A stretch of 64,000 bases of DNA, taken from assembly GCF_036336025.1 (NCBI RefSeq), contig NZ_JAYKKE010000001.1, positions 811,790 to 875,789 on the forward strand, given 5' to 3'. This DNA comes from Stomatohabitans albus (GTDB taxonomy: Bacteria > Actinomycetota > Nitriliruptoria > Euzebyales > Euzebyaceae). The translations under genes and the position numbers were made by a program. Shown here in pieces: positions 44,830 to 53,755 of the stretch (position 1 is its first letter; the number at the start of each line of letters is the position of its first letter). The notes under the pieces were generated by a model. The model saw only the letters and a list, made by a program, of their open reading frames with translations, did not search any database and was not told the origin of the DNA.

Positions 44830-44878
44830 CCTCCTTCCGCTTGAGCACGTGTGAAGGCGGAATTATATAAAACCCCTT

Positions 44879-44953
44879 GGACCCGTGGAGCAGCCAGGAG
44901 TGCTCGCCACCCTGTCAAGGTGGAGGTCGCGGGTTCGAAGCCCGTCGGGTCCG
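44879..44953 (+). tRNA. tRNA-Asp (GTC)
   Basis: A 75-base cloverleaf: acceptor GGACCCG pairs with CGGGTCC, discriminator G; anticodon stem CCACC/GGTGG with loop CTGTCAA, anticodon GTC at 44914-44916; T arm contains GGGTTCGAAGCCC. The CCA end is not encoded. Followed 35 bases later by tRNA-Phe, probably one transcript. Confidence 0.97.
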
Positions 44954-44988
44954 CTTCGCCAAGTGTCTTACACCGGCGATATGTCCAA

Positions 44989-45062
44989 GGTCAGGTAGCT
45001 CAGTTGGTACGAGCGTCCGACTGAAACTCGGAAGGTCGGCGGTTCGACCCCGCCCCTGACCA
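44989..45062 (+). tRNA. tRNA-Phe (GAA)
   Basis: A 74-base cloverleaf: acceptor GGTCAGG pairs with CCTGACC, discriminator A; anticodon stem TCCGA/TCGGA with loop CTGAAAC, anticodon GAA; T arm GCGGTTCGACCCCGC. CCA not encoded. Confidence 0.97.
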
Positions 45063-45076
45063 CGATGTATGTGAAC

Positions 45077-45101
45077 AGCCGCCTTATACGGGCGGCTTTT
45101 T
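45077..45101 (+). terminator. Rho-independent terminator after tRNA-Phe
   Basis: AGCCGCC (45077-45083) and GGCGGCT (45091-45097) with a seven-base loop, running into TTTTT (45097-45101). Confidence 0.9.
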
Positions 45102-45341
45102 GCTGTCTGCATTACATCCTTTTCTCTGCACCGCAACAAGGTGGCTGGTCCCAGCAGAGATGCCATGAGGTGGTGCGAAGGCTTATAGGCGCATCGCTGA
45201 TCAGAATGCAAAAACCTTGTCAAAAGAGAGTTTAGAGAGCACATCAGAGAGGCTCATAACCAGGCTGTTTCGAATGAAATGTGACCTTTGATAGGGGTCC
45301 AGTCTGGATGATGTCCATTTTATTTCGCTATGGTCGTTGAC

Positions 45342-45785
45342 ATGAGCACTGAACACGATCGTGAGATGCTCCGGGCTAATGGGCTTCGGGCAACTGAGCC
45401 ACGACTGGCGGTACTTGCGGTTGTCCGTGACCATCAACATCTCATGGCTGACGAGGTAGCAGATGGAGTTCGTAGGCGATTGGGTTCAATTAGCAGACAA
45501 ACTATTTATGACGTTTTGGCCGTGCTGACAGAGGCTCATATATTGCGACGAGTAATCGTCCAAGGGCGCGGCTCCCATTACGAGATAGACGCAGATGACA
45601 ACCACCATCATGTGTGGTGTTGGCGGTGTGGCAAGTTCGAAGATGTTTCTTGTCCGGTAGGCAGTGCACCTTGCCTGTCACCTTCAACCGATACGGGATT
45701 CCGTATCGATGTTGCTGATGTGGTCTATCGGGGGCTGTGCCCGGCTTGTCAAGACGTCGAGAACAACCTTGAGAAAGGACAGTGA
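45342..45785 (+). CDS. Fur/PerR family regulator upstream of catalase
   Basis: A 147-residue regulator from ATG 45342 (an in-frame ATG lies at 45330). Winged helix [34 protein letters not shown] with recognition helix [19 protein letters not shown]; metal sites [16 protein letters not shown] and LCPAC. Its gene ends four bases before the catalase ATG. That is the arrangement of the actinobacterial FurA/CatR regulators, which repress a catalase until peroxide oxidises them, so the same role is likely. The 240 bases upstream hold no other gene. Confidence 0.92.
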   Translation: MSTEHDREMLRANGLRATEPRLAVLAVVRDHQHLMADEVADGVRRRLGSISRQTIYDVLAVLTEAHILRRVIVQGRGSHYEIDADDNHHHVWCWRCGKFEDVSCPVGSAPCLSPSTDTGFRIDVADVVYRGLCPACQDVENNLEKGQ

Positions 45786-45789
45786 AGGT

Positions 45790-47244
45790 ATGTCTACCTT
45801 TGATCCTACGAAACCATCTACCACCGAGTCCGGCGAGCCACGTGGCTCAGATGCTCATTCGTTGAGCTTGGGACCTGATGGCCCCTTGTTACTCCACGAT
45901 GTGGCCCTTGTACAAAAACTTGCGCGTTTTGACCGAGAGCGGGTACCTGAGCGGAGTCCACATGCGAAGGGTTCCGGTGCATTTGGTGAATTTGTGGTCA
46001 CCGGCGACGTGTCCAAGTACACAAAAGCGGACTTCTTGCAGCCAGGTAAAACGACACGGGTCTTGCATCGTTTCTCCACCGTGGCTGGTGAACTGGGTTC
46101 GCCTGATACCTGGCGGGATGTTCGTGGATTTGCTGTGCGGTTCTACACCGAAGAGGGCAACTTTGACATGGTGGGGAACAACACGCCTGTGTTCTTCTTG
46201 CGTGATCCGATGAAGTTCCCTGACTTTATCCACTCCCAAAAACGCTTACCTGACTCCGGTTTACGTGATGCAACGATGCAGTGGGATTTTTGGACCCTTT
46301 CCCCAGAAACAGCCCATCAGGTGGCCTACTTGATGGGTGAGCGAGGGTTACCGCGCACATGGCGCCACATGAATGGGTACTCATCACACACCTATATGTG
46401 GGTGAACGCCGAAGGTGAGAAGTTCTGGGTGAAGTATCACTTCTTGAGTGACCAGGGGGTAGAGAACATCACCAACGATGAGGCCGCCAAACTTGCCGGT
46501 GAAGATGCGGACTTCCATCGTCGTGACCTCTTTGAATCTATTAAGAAGGGTGATTTCCCAAGCTGGACCCTTCACGTGCAGATCATGCCCTATGAGGATG
46601 CGAAGAACTATCGCTTTAACCCGTTCGACCTTACCAAGGTGTGGCCATTCAAGGATTATCCACGCATCGAGGTTGGCAAGCTCACGCTGAACGAAAACCC
46701 AACCAACCACTTTGCGCAGATTGAACAGGCCGCATTCTCACCGTCGAACACGGTGCCAGGGACGGGTGTATCACCGGACAAGATGCTGTTGGCAAGGGTG
46801 TTCTCCTATCCGGATGCCCAGCGCAACCGTATCGGTACGAACTACAACCAGATTCCGGTGAATGCACCAGTTTGCCCGGTGAACTCCTACGATAAGGAAG
46901 GTGCCATGCAGTATCACCACAGTGGTGATGCACCGGTGTACGCACCGAACTCCTTCGGTCGGGCCTACCAAGATGACCAAGGCCCTGTAGAAAATGGCTG
47001 GGAAGCAGACGGCACGATGGTGCGGGCGGCCTACACCTTGCACGCCGAAGATGACGACTGGGGTCAGGCCCACACTCTTGTGCGTGATGTGTACAACGAT
47101 GACCAGCGTGCTGCGCTCGTTGAAACGGTTGCCGGCTCACTCGCCGGTGTTGAAGATCCGGTGCTCAGTCGCGTATTTGAATATTGGCGCAATATCGACA
47201 CCGAGGTCGGTGACGCCATTGAAGCGGCCGTGCGTGCAGGCTAA
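45790..47244 (+). CDS. katA: Monofunctional heme catalase
   Basis: Splits hydrogen peroxide; 484 residues, the size of clade 3 small-subunit catalases. Distal His in [22 protein letters not shown], distal Asn in [17 protein letters not shown], proximal Tyr in [26 protein letters not shown] 45790 follows the regulator stop by four bases, with AAGG nearby, so both genes are one operon and peroxide-inducible by inference. Confidence 0.96.
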   Translation: MSTFDPTKPSTTESGEPRGSDAHSLSLGPDGPLLLHDVALVQKLARFDRERVPERSPHAKGSGAFGEFVVTGDVSKYTKADFLQPGKTTRVLHRFSTVAGELGSPDTWRDVRGFAVRFYTEEGNFDMVGNNTPVFFLRDPMKFPDFIHSQKRLPDSGLRDATMQWDFWTLSPETAHQVAYLMGERGLPRTWRHMNGYSSHTYMWVNAEGEKFWVKYHFLSDQGVENITNDEAAKLAGEDADFHRRDLFESIKKGDFPSWTLHVQIMPYEDAKNYRFNPFDLTKVWPFKDYPRIEVGKLTLNENPTNHFAQIEQAAFSPSNTVPGTGVSPDKMLLARVFSYPDAQRNRIGTNYNQIPVNAPVCPVNSYDKEGAMQYHHSGDAPVYAPNSFGRAYQDDQGPVENGWEADGTMVRAAYTLHAEDDDWGQAHTLVRDVYNDDQRAALVETVAGSLAGVEDPVLSRVFEYWRNIDTEVGDAIEAAVRAG

Positions 47245-47306
47245 GCCTGAGCACACCCAATCTCATGGGGGCAGGCCTGCGGGCTTGCCCTCACTTGTTT
47301 CCCCTC

Positions 47307-47352
47307 AAGGTGTTGGGCTGGACGCGTTTCTATGCGTCGGATCCAACACCGG
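47307..47352. terminator. Two-part hairpin after the catalase gene
   Basis: Outer stem GGTGTTGG (47309-47316) with CCAACACC (47343-47350); inner stem GACGC (47321-47325) with GCGTC (47334-47338). Same 46-base design as the element at 27996-28041. Confidence 0.7.
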
Positions 47353-47387
47353 AATGGGGTAACAACAGGTAGACCACAGGGAATAAC

Positions 47388-47417
47388 AAAGGCCCACAAC
47401 GGATGCTGCGGGCCTTT
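47388..47417. terminator. Hairpin at the 3' side of tRNA-Thr
   Basis: AAAGGCCC (47388-47395) and GGGCCTTT (47410-47417) with a 14-base loop, placed to end the minus-strand tRNA-Thr transcript. Confidence 0.65.
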
Positions 47418-47426
47418 GGAATGTGG

Positions 47427-47499
47427 AGCCGAGTAAGGGAATCGAACCCTTGACCTATTCATTACGAGTGAATCGCTCTGCCGACTGAGCTAACTCGGC
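47427..47499 (-). tRNA. tRNA-Thr (CGT)
   Basis: A 73-base cloverleaf on the minus strand: acceptor GCCGAGT with ACTCGGC, discriminator T, anticodon stem ATTCA/TGAAT with loop CTCGTAA, anticodon CGT (plus-strand 47464-47466), T arm AAGGGTTCGATTCCCTT. CCA is encoded at 47424-47426, unlike the two tRNAs upstream. Confidence 0.96.
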
Positions 47500-47639
47500 G
47501 GGGAGGGTGGAATTATAGCAGCATTAGGGCTGTTGTGAGTGAAAAACTCCTGGTTGCTATCTTCGGTCCTTCGGTTAGATAAGTGCCCGCAAAAGGGGTA
47601 TTGTGCGCGAACAAATAGGTCTAACTGTAGGAATTGATG

Positions 47640-49091
47640 ATGTCAGTTGATCAGGCAGAAACGTCAGTAACAGCAACGCCGGGTACACGGGTAGAAATTG
47701 ACCTGCTTGGCCCGATGGAAGTACCAAACGACGCATGGTACGGCGTGCACACGATGCGCGCGATGAACAGCTTTAACCTCACATGTCGAACCACGAGTGA
47801 CAATCCACTTCTTATTAAGGGCATCGTGTTGGTTAAAAAGGCGTCTGCGTTAGCGAATAAAGAGTTACGCACGATTCCGGCAGATGTGGCTGATGACATT
47901 GTTGCGGCCTGTGACATGATTTTGAATCAAGGCAAGTGCTTAGACCAGTTCCCTACTGACCAGCTTCAAGGCGGGGCGGGGACGAGTGTCAATATGAATG
48001 CCAATGAAGTGATTGCCAACCTTGCCCTTGCTAATCGTGGCGTGGAAAAAGGTCGGTATGACATCATCAATCCCAATGACCATGTGAATGCGTGTCAATC
48101 AACGAATGACACGTATGCAACGGGTATCCGGTTAGCCGTCTATATGCGTGTGCGTGAGCTAAATGATGCTGTTGGTCGGTTGCGGTCAGCGTTGCGGGCC
48201 AAGGGCACGGAGTTTGCCCATGTCATCAAGATGGGGCGAACCCAAATGCAAGATGCGGTACCGATGACGCTCGGACAAGAGTTCAATGGCTATGCCGCGC
48301 TGATGGATGATGAGATTTTCCGTTTAGAACGCTGTATTGAAGAACTGCTGAGCGTGAACCTCGGCGGTACTGCTATTGGGAGTGGGATTAACACCCCTGA
48401 GGGCTATAAAGAAACAGTTATTAACCACCTAAAGAATGTGACGGGCTGGCGCATTATGAGCGCCCCTGACCTTATTGCGGCGACGTCTGATGCGGCAGTG
48501 TTTGTGACGGTGCACGCCCAAGCGAAACGCCTTGCCGTGCGTGTTTCAAAGATTTGTAACGACCTGCGGTTGTTGAGTTCTGGTCCTCGTGCTGGGCTCA
48601 ATGAAATCAATCTGCCTGAAATGCAGGCGGGTTCATCAATCATGCCGGCCAAGGTCAATCCAGTTATTCCTGAAGCGGTGAACCAGGTGTGTTTCAAGGT
48701 GATTGGTAATGACGTGTGTATCACGATGGCAGCAGAAGCTGCACAGCTTCAGCTCAACGTCATGGAGCCGGTGCTCATTCAATGCCTGCATGAGAGTCTG
48801 GTGTGGCTTACCAGGGCGGTTGACCACCTCCGTGACCGTTGTGTCGAAGGCATTACCGCCAATGTTGAGGTATGCCGTGAGCAGGTGATGAACTCGATTG
48901 GGCTGGTGACCTACCTGAACCCCATCATTGGCCACCATAACGGTGACCTTATCGGGCGTGAGTGTGCTGAAACCGGTAAAACGGTGCGTGAGGTGGTTCT
49001 GGAAAAGGGCTTGCTCACCGAAGAAGAGATTGATGAGATTTTCTCCATTGAGAATCTCCTCCATCCTCGCTACAAGGGCCCGCGGTATTAG
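47640..49091 (+). CDS. aspA: Aspartate ammonia-lyase
   Basis: Reversibly deaminates aspartate to fumarate and ammonia; 483 residues. Superfamily signature [20 protein letters not shown]; also [36 protein letters not shown] (substrate site) and [19 protein letters not shown], favouring aspartase over fumarase. TTG 47634, ATG 47637 and ATG 47640 are possible starts; the last has AGGA at the best distance (seven bases). Confidence 0.93.
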   Translation: MSVDQAETSVTATPGTRVEIDLLGPMEVPNDAWYGVHTMRAMNSFNLTCRTTSDNPLLIKGIVLVKKASALANKELRTIPADVADDIVAACDMILNQGKCLDQFPTDQLQGGAGTSVNMNANEVIANLALANRGVEKGRYDIINPNDHVNACQSTNDTYATGIRLAVYMRVRELNDAVGRLRSALRAKGTEFAHVIKMGRTQMQDAVPMTLGQEFNGYAALMDDEIFRLERCIEELLSVNLGGTAIGSGINTPEGYKETVINHLKNVTGWRIMSAPDLIAATSDAAVFVTVHAQAKRLAVRVSKICNDLRLLSSGPRAGLNEINLPEMQAGSSIMPAKVNPVIPEAVNQVCFKVIGNDVCITMAAEAAQLQLNVMEPVLIQCLHESLVWLTRAVDHLRDRCVEGITANVEVCREQVMNSIGLVTYLNPIIGHHNGDLIGRECAETGKTVREVVLEKGLLTEEEIDEIFSIENLLHPRYKGPRY

Positions 49092-49199
49092 GCTTATTCT
49101 ATAAGTATTCTCGATCTGGCACTTGAGAAGTTTAACCAGATAATGGCCTGTCTTATTATAAATCGATGGAGGTAAAGGCCTGATTGAAAGGATTGGAAA

Positions 49200-50063
49200 A
49201 TGGATATAGCTAACCCGCATGCTTTTGCAGTACAAATTTCTGGGAGTCTGACATTTAATAGTATATTTCAATCCTTGATTGATGCCGGAACATTTGATCC
49301 TGAATTCGCTTCTGATATCTATGCTCGATACTCACGATTATTTGATATTGCTGACTACAGATATAGTAGGGATGGAATTCAACTTCATGATTGCAACTAT
49401 CTTTTTAATCCAGAACCAGGGACGCGATCGATACGAGGATCTGCGGCTTGTTTGGACCATAGTTTCAGTAAAAATGAAGATAGCTTTATTTACCTGGATC
49501 GAGTGATTTCCTGTACCTCTAAAATGATGGAAGTTGCCGGGGTGTGGGATATAGAACAGATTGCCATCCTTGTGCCAAGCAGTCGAAAATGTCAGGATGT
49601 TAACTACCTATCGGAACGGATCATGGCCTGTTGCCTTAGAGAGACGAACCCCTCTGTCCGTCGAATTGTCCGTGCTCGACTAATTACGCATTCAATTGGG
49701 GAAATATCGATTAAGAGTGTGATAAGCAAATTGCTTTTGCCTTATCTTGAAGATGAGGAGATTTATATTGGTATTAGCGACGTTGATATCAAAGATAGGA
49801 AATTGGGGGGATGCGATGAGATTCTGGTAGAGAATAGCTCATTTTCGCATACGTGTGAGTCCGTGATTCGAAACTATATAAATTCAGTATCACTCGAACG
49901 CTATAATGAATACTTTGCACTATTTTCTCTTTTAGATGTGGATGATATTCACTTGGGATTGGTAGCTGAGATGATGCGTAGTTCATTTCGTCAATACTCA
50001 TCATCCGGTTTCTTATTAATTCTTGATGTCTTACCCAATTCATCCTTCGAATTAAGAGATTGA
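49200..50063 (+). CDS. Hypothetical protein in an AT-rich island
   Basis: A 287-residue protein with AAAGGA ten bases before the ATG. Composition differs from the core genes: many Ile, Ser, Tyr and AT-ending codons. No transmembrane segment, signal or motif is recognised. Pieces such as RIMACCLRETNPSVRRIVRARLITHSIGE and EEIYIGISDVDIKDRK suggest a mixed alpha/beta soluble protein. The composition and isolated place suggest acquisition by transfer. Confidence 0.6.
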   Translation: MDIANPHAFAVQISGSLTFNSIFQSLIDAGTFDPEFASDIYARYSRLFDIADYRYSRDGIQLHDCNYLFNPEPGTRSIRGSAACLDHSFSKNEDSFIYLDRVISCTSKMMEVAGVWDIEQIAILVPSSRKCQDVNYLSERIMACCLRETNPSVRRIVRARLITHSIGEISIKSVISKLLLPYLEDEEIYIGISDVDIKDRKLGGCDEILVENSSFSHTCESVIRNYINSVSLERYNEYFALFSLLDVDDIHLGLVAEMMRSSFRQYSSSGFLLILDVLPNSSFELRD

Positions 50064-50147
50064 TAAATAACGATAAGAATTTAAATAGGAAGGTATTTGA
50101 GTACTTTAAGTCTGGTTTGAAGATGGGTTGAGCAGAAAAAGGGATGC

Positions 50148-50781
50148 TCACATGCCTTCCGGAGTATGCTTTAGGTGAATGAGCCACACTCGTTCACTGC
50201 CATCGATGCGGTTCGTATCGTTCAGTCTCTCCCAGCTGGCTATTATCGCGATTCGGACCTCGTTGTTATTGATGAGATTAGGCAATTCACTAAAAGAAAA
50301 GTCAATCATGTTTTCCGAAGTAATAGCAGCGCAGGTACGCGGTCCTGATTGCTCACAGAGTATTTCAGAATAGTCTGGTGGAGTTTCAGGGCCTCCTTTT
50401 GGAAGGCCATTTACGTCAACCGGTCCATCTATTCGTGAAATATCGACTGACACTGGTGGGGTGTCAGAATAAACAGACACGATCACCTCCTCGGAATTCT
50501 CAATCAAAAGCTCATTCCACACGACAGATGTGGGTATCTTCGATAGTTCAAAATCTGCATCAGTATTCTTCACTACTGCTGGTGAGAGATTTAGAGATTC
50601 TGATCCTCGTTTGATTTTTGCATCGATGGTTTTGGGAAGTGGACTGGCCTCCACAAACTGACCAGTATTGTCGCCAGATGTTTCAATACGTCCTTGGTTC
50701 GGTGTGTGTGCTGCAACCTGTAAATGCACAACAAATTAGAGATTGCATAAATATTGAAAGGAGGCCAGTGGTAAGTTTCAT
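50148..50781 (-). pseudogene. Lipoprotein gene with a frameshift at an AC repeat
   Basis: From ATG 50781 a lipoprotein signal is encoded (MKLTTGLLSIFMQSLI, then CCAFTGC with a lipobox Cys), but that frame stops after about 33 codons. A second open frame covers 50148-50729 and codes about 190 residues including ESLNLSPAVVKNTDADFELSK and a two-Cys segment LCEQSGPRTCAA. The frames would join if the short AC tract at the junction (four units) had one more unit, giving CSTHTPNQGR. So it is a recent frameshift, a sequencing error, or a switch. Function unknown; it follows the next gene upstream by nine bases. Confidence 0.6.
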
Positions 50782-50790
50782 GATCTAAAT

Positions 50791-51381
50791 TTATTTCCAA
50801 GGCTTACAATCGACACGAGCAGTAGAGGAGTGAAATCCCGGTTTGATGGGGACGTCGCCAGGTTTCAGAGGTAGGTCTAGCCTGGTCGTATTCTTCCACA
50901 GGTACAAACCACTTCCCCAGCACTTTGCCCGAGCATTGGTTCGTTTCCCCCTACCTCCCCCCGGTTTAAGTAGGAGGGTTGGTGATTGGCTTACCGAGTA
51001 CCATCCCAAGAACCCCTTCCCATACAATGTGTTTGAGACTAAGCCCCTTTTAACGCCCCTTGCCTCGTACCACCAGCCGTGTCCTGACGTAGTGTTTCCA
51101 GACTTATGCGGATTATCTGATCTTGCTCTCCCCGTGACTATCACTTTTTGGGCTGGGAGAAGCGGATAGTCGTCATCTTCTGCTATTGGCAAAATTGATT
51201 CATCATCAAGTTCGAGTGGGGCAATGGCTTCTATGGAAGCTTCTGCGGTTTCATCGGCCGGGGTTAATTCTGTGAGAGTCGGGTCCTCTAAACGATATTG
51301 ATCTGTTGTTGGGTCGGGGAGGCTCGGGATGGTAAGTGCCATTGCGAGTGCACCTGCGAGGGTCGCTGCTAAAATATTCGT
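50791..51381 (-). CDS. Putative exported hypothetical protein, start codon uncertain
   Basis: About 196 residues if read from 51381. A perfect AGGAGG (51390-51395) stands eight bases before an ACG codon (51379-51381) where ATG would be expected, followed by a signal-like NILAATLAGALAMALTIPSLP. An upstream in-frame TTG or GTG would give a longer, less typical N-terminus (to 51453). An acidic Pro/Thr-rich linker follows, then a basic Trp/Gly-rich domain (GHGWWYEARG, YGKGFLGWYS, CWGSGLYLWKN) ending in CKPWK. No family known. It is the first gene of a pair with the damaged lipoprotein gene. Confidence 0.5.
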   Translation of the reverse strand, partial: TNILAATLAGALAMALTIPSLPDPTTDQYRLEDPTLTELTPADETAEASIEAIAPLELDDESILPIAEDDDYPLLPAQKVIVTGRARSDNPHKSGNTTSGHGWWYEARGVKRGLVSNTLYGKGFLGWYSVSQSPTLLLKPGGGRGKRTNARAKCWGSGLYLWKNTTRLDLPLKPGDVPIKPGFHSSTARVDCKPWK

Positions 51382-51553
51382 GTTATTGTCCTCCTGTCTA
51401 AGAACGGTCTGATTTGGGCATCGCTCTTGTACCAAGCGATTCGTCCTTATCACAAAGGAACTAAGGTAAAGAAAAGATAATGTATCCGGTTCTGCTTAAT
51501 CAGAGCTGCACTTCTTTGCTGGTTTCCATAAGGAAAGCTCTTACCTCGCTAAG

Positions 51554-52615
51554 GTGGCGGGCATGTTTACCCTGAGCGAAGCCCAAGCCAAATTCGATGA
51601 GATTGTTAAAACCAGCGCTGATGCCAATGACCAGGTGCCAGGGTTGATAGCACTCCTTGCTGGTCCTCAAGATTGGTTAGAGACAGCCAAAACCGGCGAC
51701 GAGCAGGCCCAAGAATTTGCGGGTGTCCTCACCCATTTCTTAGCAACGGCCATCGGTGAACATCCCCGTCCAGCCGCTGCGATCGCGGATCTCCTCAGTG
51801 TCCTTGAAGATGATGAAGACGGGGTTCGCTTGTATCTCGTCCAGAATATGTTTCTTGATTCAAGCCCAGCCGTCTTAGCTACAGCCCGTCAGGTTGTTGA
51901 ACCGAAACAACATGAGAACGAGCTGTACCTCCATTTAACGGGCGGCATTATTCGCCTCCAGGGTGATCCGGAGGAGTTTGAGGCGTTCGTGAAGGCCAAT
52001 ACCCCTGAGATGGGTGACGAAGACTGGTTTCGGGTGAGTGAACTGTATGTCACTGCCGACCGGCCAGAAGAAGCACTGGAGCGTTTGGATAAGATCACTG
52101 ATGAACAGGCGCTTTGGCCCGATACTGCCGTGATTCGCCACGCGGCATATCGTCAGCTTGACGATACCGAGAAGATGCAAGCCCTCGCGCGCACGTTCTT
52201 TGTGGCGATGCCGATTCCGGTTGCCTATCACATGATTTCGCTGAGTTGGCCTGACATTGAATCGCAGCAGCAAGAAGCAGAACGCCTCGTGGGGCTTATC
52301 ACCCAAACCCCAGAGCTCAACCCAATTTTTGTTTCCACATTATTGAACCTTGAGCAGGAACCTCGTGCGGCAGAATACGTGCATGGTCACTATGAACGCT
52401 TAAGTGACGCCGGCCTTGGGGCACTTGCCACATGGACCGATGCGTTTACTGAAGCGCAAGAGTACCTGGCTGCGTATCTGAGTGTGCGTGCGGCTATGGC
52501 GTGTTTAGATGAGGTAGACCCGAGCCAGCGCGACATGGTAGGAGACCATCTCATTGCCCGTGCCGAAGAACTTAAAGGCCAGATTAAAGACTGGAAAGGA
52601 ATAGACGTCGGATAG
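51554..52615 (+). CDS. Hypothetical helical-repeat (TPR-like) protein
   Basis: A 353-residue acidic soluble protein, nearly all helical, with pairs of amphipathic helices reminiscent of TPR or other alpha-solenoid repeats (for example DWFRVSELYVTADRPEEALERLDKI). No catalytic motif or known family. Composition is core-like again after the AT-rich island. Its 3' end overlaps the convergent PAP2 gene by 32 bases. Confidence 0.65.
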   Translation: MAGMFTLSEAQAKFDEIVKTSADANDQVPGLIALLAGPQDWLETAKTGDEQAQEFAGVLTHFLATAIGEHPRPAAAIADLLSVLEDDEDGVRLYLVQNMFLDSSPAVLATARQVVEPKQHENELYLHLTGGIIRLQGDPEEFEAFVKANTPEMGDEDWFRVSELYVTADRPEEALERLDKITDEQALWPDTAVIRHAAYRQLDDTEKMQALARTFFVAMPIPVAYHMISLSWPDIESQQQEAERLVGLITQTPELNPIFVSTLLNLEQEPRAAEYVHGHYERLSDAGLGALATWTDAFTEAQEYLAAYLSVRAAMACLDEVDPSQRDMVGDHLIARAEELKGQIKDWKGIDVG

Positions 52616-53159
52616 CCCAAACAACGAATATTCCCAAGGCAGTGCCGATGGCTGCGCCCACAATGACATCAGTAAACCAGTGGGCACCCACATAGATACG
52701 ACTAAACCCCATCAATACAGCAAATACCAGTCCGACCTTTCCTGCACGTGGGTCCCACGCCCAGAGCACGGGCACAACGGCAAAGGCCCATCCCGTGTGC
52801 CCACTTGGGAAACTGGAGTGCACCGTGGTGATGTCAAGGTGATTCCAGATGGGGTTGACCGCAATCGGTCGGGGGCGGTTAACCAGCGGCTTAATGGTGA
52901 CTTCAACGACAAGTTGAGAGAGTCCAAGCGCCGTCCACACCCCTAAGCCGGTAGCCAGGCTTTGGCGCCGCGCGGCTGACGGTGATTGCACCCATGCCCA
53001 CCCCAATAACAGTGCGCCCAGCACGATCCAGATACAGGCAAAATTACCTGATGTTGTGATGGGCCAAAAAATGGCGTCACCGAGCCCTGTCCGCGTAGCT
53101 ACAACGGCTTGGGTTATTGCCCAGTCAACGGGATTGGTTAGCCACACGGATAGCATCAT
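52584..53159 (-). CDS. PAP2 family phosphatase
   Basis: A 191-residue membrane protein with about five to six hydrophobic segments and all three PAP2 motifs: KPLVNRPRP, FPSGHTGWAF (PSGH) and SRIYVGAHWFTDV (SRxxxxxHxxxD). Members remove phosphate from lipids such as phosphatidic acid, phosphatidylglycerol phosphate or undecaprenyl pyrophosphate on the outer membrane face. Substrate not predictable here. The end overlaps the convergent gene. Confidence 0.92.
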   Translation of the reverse strand: MMLSVWLTNPVDWAITQAVVATRTGLGDAIFWPITTSGNFACIWIVLGALLLGWAWVQSPSAARRQSLATGLGVWTALGLSQLVVEVTIKPLVNRPRPIAVNPIWNHLDITTVHSSFPSGHTGWAFAVVPVLWAWDPRAGKVGLVFAVLMGFSRIYVGAHWFTDVIVGAAIGTALGIFVVWAIRRLFLSSL

Positions 53160-53240
53160 GGTTCAACCTTATCGGTGCGTCAATGGGCGCAATGCCTATT
53201 GTTTTCGGCTAGGCCTCATGAATAGCGGCATCATTGGGGA

Positions 53241-53753
53241 ATGACTGATCAGGACAATGTCGCTGGAAACGAACGAGAAGTGCTGAGCTGGGAAGGGTAT
53301 GGCGATGCCGTTGAAGATCTCGCCCAGATGGTTGCTAAGGATGGATTCATCCCTGACGTCATTTTGAGCGTTGCCCGTGGTGGTATGCCGCTCGGCGCAT
53401 GCCTTGGGTATCGCCTGGGTATCAAAGAAGTAAGTGTTGTCAACGTGGAGTTTTATACCGGTGTTGAAGAGCGTCTTCCCGAGCCGGTGTTGTTGCCGCC
53501 TACCCCACCGAAAGAAACCCTGGCTGGCAAGCGGGTATTGATCGCTGATGATGTTGCAGACACTGGTGGCACGATGGGTTCAGTTCTCGACTACTTAGAC
53601 ACGGTTGCCGCAGATGTCCGAGTTGCGGTGCTTTATCAAAAACCACATTCAACGATTGATTGTGAGTATGTCTGGCGACAAACCGATGAGTGGATTATCT
53701 TCCCGTGGTCAGCGAAACCTCCAATTCTTGAAGGTAGCGTCAAGGACGCCTAG
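53241..53753 (+). CDS. Phosphoribosyltransferase family protein
   Basis: A 170-residue type I PRTase. PRPP loop VLIADDVADTGGT, N-terminal WEGYGDAVEDLAQMV, and ILSVARGGMPLGACLGYRLG fit xanthine/hypoxanthine-type enzymes (XGPRT-like). Hpt at 56688 is the more typical hypoxanthine enzyme, so this one may prefer xanthine or another base. It precedes the DUF2342-like gene by two bases, in a run of purine and folate genes. Confidence 0.85.
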   Translation: MTDQDNVAGNEREVLSWEGYGDAVEDLAQMVAKDGFIPDVILSVARGGMPLGACLGYRLGIKEVSVVNVEFYTGVEERLPEPVLLPPTPPKETLAGKRVLIADDVADTGGTMGSVLDYLDTVAADVRVAVLYQKPHSTIDCEYVWRQTDEWIIFPWSAKPPILEGSVKDA

Positions 53754-53755
53754 TT

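Noticed and set aside
47241-47462. 73-codon minus-strand ORF after the catalase gene
   Set aside because: It overlaps the tRNA-Thr gene and terminator hairpins and has no ribosome site.
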